64,000 bases of DNA from Rhodoglobus sp. (GTDB lineage Bacteria > Actinomycetota > Actinomycetes > Actinomycetales > Microbacteriaceae), in the NCBI GenBank assembly GCA_025463515.1, contig JAODAQ010000038.1, positions 1-64,000 on the forward strand, in the 5' to 3' direction. Below, piece by piece: positions 44,296-52,021 of this stretch. The notes under the pieces are model-generated. The model was given only the letters and a program-made list of their open reading frames with translations, was not told the origin of the DNA and made no database searches. Position 1 is the stretch's first letter; every line of letters starts with the position of its first letter. The position numbers and the translations under genes were made by a program.

Positions 44296-44984
44296 TGGAC
44301 CGCTTCACCTCCCCGGGTGTCGCGCGCGTGCGCAAGGTAGCGCAGCGCGGGATGCTCAAGCCCCTGGTCTGGCGGCTGGTGCGCGTCACGACGAAGGGCG
44401 AGGAGGACATCAAGGACCTCGACGCGCCCTTCATCGTCGTCGCCAACCACTCGAGCCATCTGGATGCCCCGCTCGTGATCGGCGCCCTCCCGTACCGTCT
44501 CGCCCGGTATCTGGCAGCGGGTGCCGCCGCCGACTACTTCTTCGACGTGCAGTGGCGCAAATGGCTCACCACGCTGTTCTTCAACGCCTTCGCGATCGAG
44601 CGCAACTCCGAGGGCAAGCGCGGCGGATCGTCGAAGGCACTGCTCGAGCGCAAGGTGCCGCTGCTGATCTTCCCCGAGGGCGGCCGCTCGAAGACCGGCG
44701 TCATGGGGCGCTTCAAGCCCGGCGCCGCTGCACTCTCGATGGCGACCAAGGTGCCGTGCCTCCCGATCGCGCTGGTCGGCGCGAGCGCGGCGATGCCGCG
44801 GGGCGTGAGCTGGCCCAAGCGCGGGCGGTACCCCGTGACTGTAGTGTTTGGCGCGCCGATGCTGGCGGAAGCCGGCGAAACGGCGGACAATTTCTCGACT
44901 CGTCTAGCGGCAGAAGTCCGCAGACTGCACGAAACCGTGTCGCCAATGCCGGCGCACTCTCAGAAGGGAACTGCACATGACTGA
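44295..44984 (+). CDS. PlsC-like lysophospholipid acyltransferase
   Basis: This 229-residue enzyme transfers an acyl chain to a glycerol-phosphate lipid. It has the catalytic HX4D motif (His52 to Asp57 in NHSSHLD), the FPEGGRSKTG motif near 127 that binds phosphate, and PIALVGA. One weak membrane-associated N-terminal helix is likely. The ATG at 44295 overlaps the SDR stop, and its stop lies 8 bp inside the AGPS-like gene. It may acylate alkyl-glycerol-3-phosphate or make acyl-DHAP. Confidence 0.87.
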   Translation: MDRFTSPGVARVRKVAQRGMLKPLVWRLVRVTTKGEEDIKDLDAPFIVVANHSSHLDAPLVIGALPYRLARYLAAGAAADYFFDVQWRKWLTTLFFNAFAIERNSEGKRGGSSKALLERKVPLLIFPEGGRSKTGVMGRFKPGAAALSMATKVPCLPIALVGASAAMPRGVSWPKRGRYPVTVVFGAPMLAEAGETADNFSTRLAAEVRRLHETVSPMPAHSQKGTAHD

Positions 44985-46818
44985 CGTCAAGCACATGAAG
45001 TGGTGGGGCTGGGGCGTCGACGGTGTGGGGTTCCACTTCGAGGACAAGCCCGGCTTCGCGCCGTTCGTCCAGTTCGCGGTCGGCCTCGACCTGCTCACGG
45101 CCAAGCGCGCGGGCGAGCCGTCCTTCGACGAGCTCAAGGTGGGCAAGTCCAACGCGACGGCCGCCTTCGTCTCCGCGCTCACGAAGATCGTCGGCGCCGA
45201 CAACATCACCACGGACGACATGGCCCGCGTCGTGCACACCTACGGCAAGAGCATCCGGGATCTCATGCGCGTTCGCGGCAACGAGATCCTCCGCAGCCCC
45301 GACGTGGTCATCTACCCGGCCGACGAGGCCGAGGTGCAGGCCATCGTGGATGCCGCGGTCGCGGCGAACGCCGTCATCATCCCGTTCGGCGGCGGCAGCA
45401 ACATCGGCGGCAGCCTCGAGCCGCTGCCCGAGGAGAAGCGCACGATCGTGTCGCTCGACCTCGGCCGCTTGCGCAAGGTCGTCTCGATCGACGCAGAGTC
45501 GGGCCTCGCCCGCATCCAGGCCGGAGCGCAGGGCCCCGACCTCGAGGAGCAGCTCAACCAGCAGGGCTGGACCATCGGGCACTTCCCCGACAGCTTCACC
45601 CACTCGACCATCGGCGGCTGGGTCGCGACCCGCTCGTCCGGCATGCAGTCGGACAAGTACGGCGACATCGCCGACATCGCGCGCGGACTGCGCGTGGTGC
45701 GGCCCGGCGGGCAGCTCGTGCTGCGCCCGCTGCCGTCGACGTCGAGCGGCCCCTCGGTCCGCGAGATGATCCTCGGCTCCGAGGGGCGCCTCGGCGTCAT
45801 CACCGAGGTCACCGCCCAGGTGCACCGCATTCCCGAGAAGCGCGACGTGTACGCGTACTTCTTCCCGAACTGGGAGGCGGGCATCAAGGCCATGCAGCAG
45901 ATCTCCGAGTCGGATGCCGCACCGTCGATCACCCGCATCAGCGACGCCCGCGAGACCGCCTTCACGCTCGCCACGAGCAAGGACCGCAAGGGCCTCGACA
46001 AGTTCATGGCCGGCACGGTGCTGCCGTGGATCATGGGCCGCAAGTGGGGCAAGGAGAACCTCGACCAGATCTGCATCTCGTTCATCGCGTACGAGGGCAG
46101 CACCGAGCACGCCAAGCGGCAGCGCAAGCTCGTCGAGAGGATGATCCGGGCGAACGGCGGCCTGACCATCATCGGCACGGGCCCCGGCATCCTCTACGAC
46201 CAGAAGAAGTTCGACACCCCCGACCTGCGCGACTTCCTGCTCGACATGGGCGCCGCCGGCGACGTGTCGGAGACGGCCGCGCCGTGGTCGAAGCTCAACC
46301 AGGTGCACGACGCGGCCTACGCCGCGGCCCAGGGCGCGTACGACCAGATCGGCATAAAGGGCTGGATCATGTCGCACATGTCGCACTCGTACCACTCCGG
46401 TGCGTGCCTGTACTTCACGTTCGCCTTCGTCTTCGACAAAGACCCGATCGCCGAGTACAACGTGGTGAAGAACGCCATCCAGCAGTCGTTCGTCGACAAC
46501 GAGGCGACGATCTCGCACCACCACGGAGTCGGCCTCGAGCACTCGCCGTGGCTCGCCGAGGACATCTCCCCGGAGGGCGTGAAGATCATGAGCGGCCTGT
46601 TCGCCTCGGCCGACGCCGGCAACAACTTCAACCCGGGCAAGATCCTGCCGCGGGCGGCGGCGAAGGCCGCGCCGGCGAGGGCCGCGACGCGCGCCCCGGC
46701 AGCGAAGGCCTCGGCAGCGAAGGCCTCGGCAGCGACGGCGACGGCCGCTCCCGCGAAGGCCGCTCCCAAGGCCGCCGCGAAGGCCCCGGCCGCGCGCAAG
46801 CCCGCCGCGACGAAGTAG
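44977..46818 (+). CDS. Alkyldihydroxyacetonephosphate synthase (AGPS) homologue, FAD-dependent
   Basis: AGPS swaps the acyl chain of acyl-DHAP for a fatty alcohol, forming the ether bond. This 613-residue protein begins with MKWWGWG (residues 7-13; human AGPS has MKWNGWG). It has the FAD pyrophosphate loop IPFGGGSN near 137-145, GHFPDSFTHSTIGGWVATR near 198-216, SYHSGACLYF with Tyr472, and HHH at 514-516, the triad essential in mammalian AGPS. The end (about 562-613) is an Ala/Lys/Pro repeat tail. D-lactate or glycolate oxidases share the fold but not the MKW-GWG and HHH motifs. It overlaps the acyltransferase gene by 8 bp. Confidence 0.85.
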   Translation: MTDVKHMKWWGWGVDGVGFHFEDKPGFAPFVQFAVGLDLLTAKRAGEPSFDELKVGKSNATAAFVSALTKIVGADNITTDDMARVVHTYGKSIRDLMRVRGNEILRSPDVVIYPADEAEVQAIVDAAVAANAVIIPFGGGSNIGGSLEPLPEEKRTIVSLDLGRLRKVVSIDAESGLARIQAGAQGPDLEEQLNQQGWTIGHFPDSFTHSTIGGWVATRSSGMQSDKYGDIADIARGLRVVRPGGQLVLRPLPSTSSGPSVREMILGSEGRLGVITEVTAQVHRIPEKRDVYAYFFPNWEAGIKAMQQISESDAAPSITRISDARETAFTLATSKDRKGLDKFMAGTVLPWIMGRKWGKENLDQICISFIAYEGSTEHAKRQRKLVERMIRANGGLTIIGTGPGILYDQKKFDTPDLRDFLLDMGAAGDVSETAAPWSKLNQVHDAAYAAAQGAYDQIGIKGWIMSHMSHSYHSGACLYFTFAFVFDKDPIAEYNVVKNAIQQSFVDNEATISHHHGVGLEHSPWLAEDISPEGVKIMSGLFASADAGNNFNPGKILPRAAAKAAPARAATRAPAAKASAAKASAATATAAPAKAAPKAAAKAPAARKPAATK

Positions 46819-46822
46819 GCCA

Positions 46823-46877
46823 CGAGGGACCACTTGCTGCGCCCCGCTCGACGGTCGACGTAGCAGCTGGTCCCTCG
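46823..46877. repeat. Inverted repeat with CGAGGGACCA/TGGTCCCTCG arms
   Basis: Arms at 46823-46840 and 46863-46877 pair through CGAGGGACCA and GCTGC. It lies 4 bp after the AGPS-like stop and may end that operon. The 380-bp gap from 46819 to 47198 holds this, a second inverted repeat and a tandem repeat but no gene. Confidence 0.65.
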
Positions 46878-46991
46878 GCGCGCCCAAAGGCCTGCCGAGC
46901 GGGGACTTCTGACGCGCCGGGTCGGTGGGTCCGCAACTTCTCCCCGCTTGACGGCGGTCTCGGGCACGCGAGCGCGGGCATCCGGAGCGTT

Positions 46992-47073
46992 CGAAAACGC
47001 AGGAGATTCACTAGATCAGGGCGCGCCGCGGTGCCGTCAAGCGCGAAACCGACGCGAATCTCCTGCGTTTTCG
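46992..47073. repeat. 18-bp perfect inverted repeat with 46-base loop
   Basis: CGAAAACGCAGGAGATTC (46992-47009) and its exact reverse complement (47056-47073) flank a GC-rich loop. It belongs to the same long-loop palindrome class as 16596-16689 and 54296-54383. Confidence 0.8.
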
Positions 47074-47123
47074 ATGCGGGAGACGGGGCGGTGCGGTGCG
47101 GCGGCCGCGGTGCGACGTCGGGA

Positions 47124-47187
47124 CGCCGGGACGGAGGGGCGCCGGGACGGAGGGACGCCGGGGCGGAGGGACGCCGGGACGGAGAGG
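47124..47187. repeat. Four tandem copies of a 16-bp unit CGCCGGGACGGAGGGR
   Basis: Units at 47124-47139, 47140-47155, 47156-47171 and 47172-47187 differ at one to two bases each. The array ends 11 bp before the stop codon of the TetR gene on the minus strand. Copy number may vary between strains. Confidence 0.8.
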
Positions 47188-47198
47188 CGGCCGGCAGG

Positions 47199-47768
47199 CT
47201 ACGCCGCGAACGCGGGCCAGAGCAGGGCGAGCACGGAGTCGACCCACTCCTCGCCGGTGGGCCGGCCGCGGATCAGCTCCGCGACGACGACGCCGAGCAG
47301 GATGCTCATGGCCAGCTCCACGTCGACATCGGCCTTGATCTCGCCGGCGAGGGCGCGCTCGCGCAGGTCGGCGCGCAGCGGGCGGGTCGAGTTGCGGATC
47401 ATCCCGAGCAGGAGCTCGGTGAACTGCGGGTCCTCGTTCATGATCACGGCAGCGACGGTGCCCCGGCCGACCACGTCCTCGATGGTGTCGCGGGCGTGCC
47501 GCAGCACCCAGCGCAGTGAGTCTTGCGCGGTCATCCCGACCGGGAACTCGACGGTCGTCGCGGCCGACGTCACGGCCGCAGTGAGCAGCGACTCGCGGTT
47601 CTCGTAGCGGCGGTAGATCGTCGTCTTGGCGACACCGGACGCGGCGGCGACCGACTCGATGCTGACCGCGAGCGGCCCGCGGCTGCGGAGGAGGGTGAGC
47701 GCGGCATCGAAGATGCGGGCGTCTACTTCGGGGTGCCGCGGGGTCCGAGCGGCAGTCGCCTGGGTCAC
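47199..47768 (-). CDS. TetR-family regulator
   Basis: This 189-residue repressor has an N-terminal TetR helix-turn-helix (residues 18-60, ARIFDAALTLLRSRGPLAVSIESVAAASGVAKTTIYRRY in pieces) and a C-terminal ligand and dimer domain (TetR_C like, GMIRNSTRPLRADLRERALAGEI). The GTG at 47768 follows GGAGGCTCG; upstream in-frame starts would add an unrelated stretch. A perfect palindrome at 47802-47821 lies in its promoter. Its other targets are unknown; the divergent ice-binding gene is one candidate. Confidence 0.88.
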   Translation of the reverse strand: MTQATAARTPRHPEVDARIFDAALTLLRSRGPLAVSIESVAAASGVAKTTIYRRYENRESLLTAAVTSAATTVEFPVGMTAQDSLRWVLRHARDTIEDVVGRGTVAAVIMNEDPQFTELLLGMIRNSTRPLRADLRERALAGEIKADVDVELAMSILLGVVVAELIRGRPTGEEWVDSVLALLWPAFAA

Positions 47769-47801
47769 CGAGCCTCCGTCCGCCGCGCGGGGATGACCGC
47801 G

Positions 47802-47821
47802 ATTGCACCTGGTTGTGCAAT
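47802..47821. promoter_or_regulatory. Operator-like palindrome ATTGCAC-N6-GTGCAAT upstream of tetR
   Basis: Perfect 7-bp arms at 47802-47808 and 47815-47821 with a 6-base spacer, 34 bp upstream of the TetR start codon. Such a site suits TetR autoregulation. The 227-bp gap to the ice-binding gene contains no other feature I can name. Confidence 0.65.
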
Positions 47822-47995
47822 GATACGTGGCCGATTCGCCGAAAATCCGCCATACCCCCCGAATGGCCAACCCCTTGACTGCCGGGGGTAGAACGTTCAG
47901 TCTGAGCACAAGACCGGCTGAAACAACCCGAGGGATGCACATCCCTGCTGATCATGAATGGTGCGCTCCACCTCATGAATTGACAGGAATCCCTC

Positions 47996-49039
47996 ATGAC
48001 TGTATTTCGCCGTACCTCCATAACCCTTGCCGTGGCACTCGGGCTCGCCGCCGCCGTGGCCACCGCCGCGAGCAGCGCGAGCGCGACCGCGGGCGTCCCT
48101 GGGGACGCCGACTTCCTCGGGACAGCGCAGAGCCTCGCGATTCTGGGCGGCCAGACCGTCGCGAACACCGGGCCCTCGGTGATCACGGGAGATGTCGCCC
48201 TCGCGCCCGGGCTCGCCGCCGCCGTGACCGGCTTTCCGCCGGGCCTCGTCAACGGCACGATCTACACGCCGCCCGCAGCGCAGGCGACGACAGGCCAGAT
48301 CGACGCGAGCAATGCCTACGACGCGCTCGAAGCACTGGGCGGGACCTCCGTGCCCACCGAGCTCGGCGGGCTCGAGTACGGCCCGGGCGTGTACCACGGC
48401 GCTCCGGCCGCGAACACCCTGCAGCTCACCGGGACGGTCGTCCTCAACGGCACCGCCGACGACATCTTCGTGTTCCAGTCGAGCTCGACGCTCATCACCG
48501 GCGCGGGCAGCGTCGTCGCCCTCGTGGGCGGCGCGCGGGCGTGCAACGTGTTCTGGCAGGTGGGCAGCTCGGCGACCCTCGGTACGGACTCGCTGTTCGC
48601 GGGCACTCTGATCGCCCGCACCTCGGTCACCGCGACGACGAACGCGACGGTCGGCTCCGGCACTGACGAGGGCGCCCGGCTGCTCGCCCTGGACGGCTCG
48701 GTCACGCTGGACAGCAACGTGATCGGCTCGCCCGCGGCCTGCACTACGGCGACTGGCGGACTCACGCCCGGCGCGGCGGGAATCCCGATCCCGGCAGGAA
48801 CCCTCACTACCGTTACGGCCAGCGCCGCGGTGTCGTTCGCGGCGGCCGCTGCCGCGCGCGCCGCGAACACCCCGGCTGCCGCGGGAGGCGGAGGCGCCGC
48901 ACCGGCGGGAGCCCAGCTCGCGGCGACCGCACTCGACGTCCGCCGCCCGGCTGCCGTCGGAACTCTCGCTCTCCTCGTGGGTGTCGTACTGCTCGCGTCC
49001 GCCTCGCTCGTGGGCCGCCGCCGGACGACTAGGCCGTAA
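47996..49039 (+). CDS. DUF3494 ice-binding (antifreeze) protein, membrane- or wall-anchored
   Basis: This 347-residue protein has a Sec signal peptide (residues 1 to about 32), then a DUF3494 beta-solenoid (about 35-250; DADFLGTAQSLAILGGQTVAN, SVITGDVALAPG, LVNGTIYTPP, FQSSSTLIT, CNVFWQVGSSATLG, FAGTLIARTSVT). The fold binds ice and slows recrystallisation. An Ala/Gly linker follows, then LAATALDV, a membrane helix (about 320-340) and RRRTTRP. LAATA resembles the class E sortase motif LAxTG with Ala in place of Gly. The ATG at 47996 follows ACAGGAATCCCTC. It supports a cold habitat. Confidence 0.92.
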   Translation: MTVFRRTSITLAVALGLAAAVATAASSASATAGVPGDADFLGTAQSLAILGGQTVANTGPSVITGDVALAPGLAAAVTGFPPGLVNGTIYTPPAAQATTGQIDASNAYDALEALGGTSVPTELGGLEYGPGVYHGAPAANTLQLTGTVVLNGTADDIFVFQSSSTLITGAGSVVALVGGARACNVFWQVGSSATLGTDSLFAGTLIARTSVTATTNATVGSGTDEGARLLALDGSVTLDSNVIGSPAACTTATGGLTPGAAGIPIPAGTLTTVTASAAVSFAAAAAARAANTPAAAGGGGAAPAGAQLAATALDVRRPAAVGTLALLVGVVLLASASLVGRRRTTRP

Positions 49040-49616
49040 GCGCGTCGAGCGTCGCGCGCACGACTGTCCGGATGCTCTCCCGCCGCCGATCCAGGCGAGC
49101 CGTGTCGCCATGCCGGGTGCCCGTGTAGAGGCTGTTGAGGTGGGGGAGCACCTGATACCCGTCGGAAAGCGTGAGGATCGTCAGGAGCAGCTCCTCGGCA
49201 TCCTCGCGCGACAAGTCGGGCACGGCCTCGAGCACGAGGTCGACCTTGCTGATGGAGCGCTCGCGGCGGAACTCCTCCGCGACCGGGGCGTCGAGCTCAA
49301 GGCCCTCCCAGAAGGTGAGGCGAGCGAGCTCGGGATGCGTGCGCTGGTAGTCGAAGACTCGGCCCGCGTAGTCGACGACCGCGTCGATGCCGCTACCGGT
49401 GATCGGCACGGCGTCCATGACCAGCGCCAGCTGGTGGGAGAGCACCTCGCCGAAGAACTGCTCCTTGTTGCCGTAGTACTGGTAGATCCGCTCCTTGTTG
49501 ACGCCGGCGTTCGCCGCGATGCGGTCGACCCTCGCCCCGGCGAGGCCGCGGGCGCTGAACTCGGCAGTTCCCGCGTCGAGGAGGAGCTGCTTCGTGCGCT
49601 CGATGTCCCAGGCCAT
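49029..49616 (-). CDS. TetR-family regulator of the 49705 membrane protein
   Basis: This 195-residue regulator has the TetR DNA-binding domain (residues 5-55, ERTKQLLLDAGTAEFSARG and VDRIAANAGVNKERIYQYYGNKEQFF in pieces) and a C-terminal helical domain. The start is the ATG at 49616 (MAWDIERTK). Two CAAC-N6-GTTG palindromes lie between it and the divergent gene, so it very probably represses both. The 3' end overlaps the convergent ice-binding gene by 11 bp. Confidence 0.88.
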   Translation of the reverse strand: MAWDIERTKQLLLDAGTAEFSARGLAGARVDRIAANAGVNKERIYQYYGNKEQFFGEVLSHQLALVMDAVPITGSGIDAVVDYAGRVFDYQRTHPELARLTFWEGLELDAPVAEEFRRERSISKVDLVLEAVPDLSREDAEELLLTILTLSDGYQVLPHLNSLYTGTRHGDTARLDRRRESIRTVVRATLDALTA

Positions 49617-49636
49617 AATCCGAGCATAGACCAATT

Positions 49637-49652
49637 CCAACTAGATAGTTGC
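49637..49652. promoter_or_regulatory. TetR operator 1, CAACT-N4-AGTTG
   Basis: CAACTAGATAGTTG at 49638-49651 is a perfect palindrome 21 bp upstream of the TetR start codon. It shares CAAC/GTTG half-sites with operator 2. Confidence 0.7.
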
Positions 49653-49680
49653 TTTTTCGCGCAAGCAGCAGTACGTTATC

Positions 49681-49698
49681 TCCAACCAAACAGTTGGA
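49681..49698. promoter_or_regulatory. TetR operator 2, TCCAAC-N6-GTTGGA, overlapping the ribosome-binding site of the next gene
   Basis: The 6-bp arms are perfect. The right arm runs into GGAGAAG, the ribosome-binding site of the gene at 49705, so bound repressor would block transcription right at the start. Confidence 0.72.
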
Positions 49699-49704
49699 GA
49701 AGAA

Positions 49705-49983
49705 ATGACATCCCCCGAAACCCCCGCCCTCGCCCGTCCCGTCGCTCCCCGCCCGCCGTCAGTGCACGTGCGCGCCGTGCTCACGTGGCTTGCGATCTTC
49801 CCGCTCGTCGCGATCGGCATGACGCTCATGGCGCCGTTCACCGCCGAGTGGCTGCCCGTCCTGCGGGCGCTCGTGCTCACCGCGGTCGTGGTCCCGCTCG
49901 CGGTCTACGTGGTCGTACCGCGCCTCATGGCGCTGCACCTGCGAGTGGTCGCCCGTCGCGCTACAGCGTCGGCACGCGCCTGA
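49705..49983 (+). CDS. Two-helix membrane protein similar to the membrane domain of the ABM protein
   Basis: This 92-residue protein has two predicted helices (about residues 26-47 and 52-75). It matches the C-terminal membrane part of the ABM-domain protein at 25721-26278: both have a hydrophobic helix, then APFT, an acidic or His residue, W-LP-LR and a second helix ending in a basic tail. It is controlled by the divergent TetR gene. Function is unknown. Its 3' end overlaps the convergent patatin gene by 23 bp. Confidence 0.78.
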   Translation: MTSPETPALARPVAPRPPSVHVRAVLTWLAIFPLVAIGMTLMAPFTAEWLPVLRALVLTAVVVPLAVYVVVPRLMALHLRVVARRATASARA

Positions 49984-51850
49984 TCACCGTCGGCGGCCCC
50001 GGCGTCTTCGTCAGGTTGTCGAGGGTCTTCTCGTCGAAGCCCTCGACTCCGGATGCCGCATTCCGAAGGTTCTCCGTGATCAAGTCGGCCACCTGCTCGG
50101 AGTCGCCCTCGAACGGGTAGCTCGGGAGCCTGCCGGAACCCATCTTGAGGGCGTCCTCTCCTCGCTGGAACGCCCCGAGGAAGGCGGGCATGCCGGCCAT
50201 GAGGGCGCGGTACCGCACCCAGCGGTGGTTGTCCCAGCCCGTGCGGCTGAGGGCGCCGCGGCCCGCGCGCGGGTAGCGCTTCTGCGCGAACTGCTCGGCG
50301 ATGAGGGTGGCCGCAACCTCGCCGCGGTCGGAGAGCTCGTCGATGGTCTCCTGCTGCATGTTGAGGTTGAGGCCGCCCTCCGACGTCGTCTGCCGCACGA
50401 GGACGATGCGGTCGCGGTAGCCCGGCGTCTCGAGCAGGGAGTTGTCGTGCCAGTCCCGCGCTGTGGCGAACACCGCAGAGAAGAAGCCCGTCACCGCGCC
50501 GAAGCCCTGCTCCGGGATCTCCCGGTACGTGTTCGGGATCGTGGCGTTGTCCTTCGCGTAGGAGACGTTGTCCGCCTGGTCGGGGAACGGCGCGGCCTGA
50601 GACGCGGGGAACGACCCGAGGTTGATCGCGAAGGTCGGCCTCGTGGGCAGGGGCGAGTCGAACATGTGCACCGGGAAGTTGCTCGCGATGCCGCCGTCGG
50701 TGAACCACAGCTTCACGTAGCGCACGACCGAGCCGCCGGCGCTCACGGTGTCGGCATCGTCGCCGTGGTCCCCGTAGACCATCGACCAGACCGGCACCGC
50801 AGAGATCAGCAGCGGGAAGCTCAGCGACATCCGGGTAGCGACGATGACCGGGAGGTCTGCGGGCTCCGGCAGGCGGCGCAGGGATGGCACGTGGCCGGCC
50901 GCGATCTCGTCCGTCGGGCTGAACCGCTCGAGCGAGGCCATGACGTCCTTCGGGAACAGCTTCGCCCACTCGACCGGGTCGTACAGGAACGTGCGCGCCT
51001 TGAGCGGCATCTCGAACGGCCGCGCCCAGCTGAGGCAGGTGCTGATCATCCGCAGGTCGACCTTGCGGTCGGCGACGTCCACGTCGTGCAGGTGGTGCTC
51101 CTTGAGCACGGGACGCCCGGTCCAGAGGTGCCCGAAGCGCAGCGGCCCCTCGTCGGCGCCGAGCCCGGCGATGCGGTCGAGGCGCACGGACATCCAGTTC
51201 GTGAGCCCGCGCTCGCCGCCGTCGGGATCGAGGCCGCGGCAGATGCCGAACAGGTTCCCCGGCACGGACCTGGTGAGCCCCCATCCCAGGCGGACGAGGA
51301 CGGCTACCACCCAGCCGAGGAGGGCGAGGAGCGCTCCCGTGACGATGAACAGAGGGTCGGGCATCCGGCCCAGCAGGAACGCCGCGATGAGCAGCGAGCC
51401 ACCCACGAGAAGGCCGAGGATGCCGGCGAGCCACAGGCGGGTCGCGAGGGTCCAGATGATCGCGACGAACTGGGCGGGGCCGCCGCGCTTGACGCCCTTG
51501 TTCGAGAACCCGGCGAAGGCGAGCAGGACCGGCAGCAGCACGCGGGTGGAGGGCTCCGGTCGGAACAGCTCCTTCAGGTTCAGCTGCTTGGGCAGGGTGT
51601 AGAGCTCTGCGAAGCCGTTCTTCGCCCGCCCGAACTCGGCGGCCGCGCCGAACGCGGCGCCGATCGCTCCCGCCGAGGAGCCGCCTATGCCGCGGAACTC
51701 GTGGGTGCGCGCGAGTTCGACCAGTGCTCTCGGATAGATCACGCCGGAGGTGATGCCGCCCTTCATCACCACGTCGCACTTGGCCCGCGGCTTGCGCAGC
51801 CAGGCCTCGGCACCGGCGAGTTGGGTGGGCACCGCGCGAGTCGACGTCAT
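49961..51850 (-). CDS. Patatin-like phospholipase with internal membrane helices
   Basis: This 629-residue lipid acyl hydrolase has the patatin parts: an oxyanion-type loop KGGITSG (residues 30-36), the nucleophile elbow GSSAG with Ser59, and the catalytic Asp385 in FTDGGIASNFP. Between the two halves lie three or four hydrophobic helices (about 105-200), which is unusual for the family and suggests membrane attachment. It probably releases fatty acids from membrane lipids. The start ATG is at 51850. Confidence 0.83.
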   Translation of the reverse strand: MTSTRAVPTQLAGAEAWLRKPRAKCDVVMKGGITSGVIYPRALVELARTHEFRGIGGSSAGAIGAAFGAAAEFGRAKNGFAELYTLPKQLNLKELFRPEPSTRVLLPVLLAFAGFSNKGVKRGGPAQFVAIIWTLATRLWLAGILGLLVGGSLLIAAFLLGRMPDPLFIVTGALLALLGWVVAVLVRLGWGLTRSVPGNLFGICRGLDPDGGERGLTNWMSVRLDRIAGLGADEGPLRFGHLWTGRPVLKEHHLHDVDVADRKVDLRMISTCLSWARPFEMPLKARTFLYDPVEWAKLFPKDVMASLERFSPTDEIAAGHVPSLRRLPEPADLPVIVATRMSLSFPLLISAVPVWSMVYGDHGDDADTVSAGGSVVRYVKLWFTDGGIASNFPVHMFDSPLPTRPTFAINLGSFPASQAAPFPDQADNVSYAKDNATIPNTYREIPEQGFGAVTGFFSAVFATARDWHDNSLLETPGYRDRIVLVRQTTSEGGLNLNMQQETIDELSDRGEVAATLIAEQFAQKRYPRAGRGALSRTGWDNHRWVRYRALMAGMPAFLGAFQRGEDALKMGSGRLPSYPFEGDSEQVADLITENLRNAASGVEGFDEKTLDNLTKTPGPPTVIRRVPTL

Positions 51851-51982
51851 CCCCTATTCCTACTCCAGGCGGTACGACTCGCGCACCGGCGCAGTTCGAG
51901 GTCCACTGAAATGAGGACATACCGGGGCACGACAGCGCGAGTATGGTTACCGCAACTACCCGCAAAATGAGAGGAGTTCAGA

Positions 51983-52021
51983 ATGGAAAAACCCGCAGTA
52001 CGAACTCGGTACGCGCGATGA
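51983..52021 (+). CDS. Possible 12-codon leader ORF overlapping the next start (ATGA)
   Basis: ATG at 51983 follows a strong ribosome-binding site GAGGAG (51971-51976) and encodes MEKPAVRTRYAR, ending in TGA at 52019-52021. The TGA overlaps the ATG at 52018 of the downstream membrane protein. The larger gene has no ribosome-binding site of its own, so translational coupling through this short ORF is plausible. It may also be chance. Confidence 0.35.
   Translation: MEKPAVRTRYAR

Noticed and set aside
44977-46818. Annotation as D-lactate or glycolate oxidase
   Set aside because: The FAD fold fits, but MKW-GWG, GHFPDS-type and HHH motifs match alkyl-DHAP synthase much better.
47011-48258. 415-codon minus-strand frame across the TetR and ice-binding genes
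   Set aside because: Runs across two genuine genes in the wrong frame; low-complexity Arg/Pro composition.
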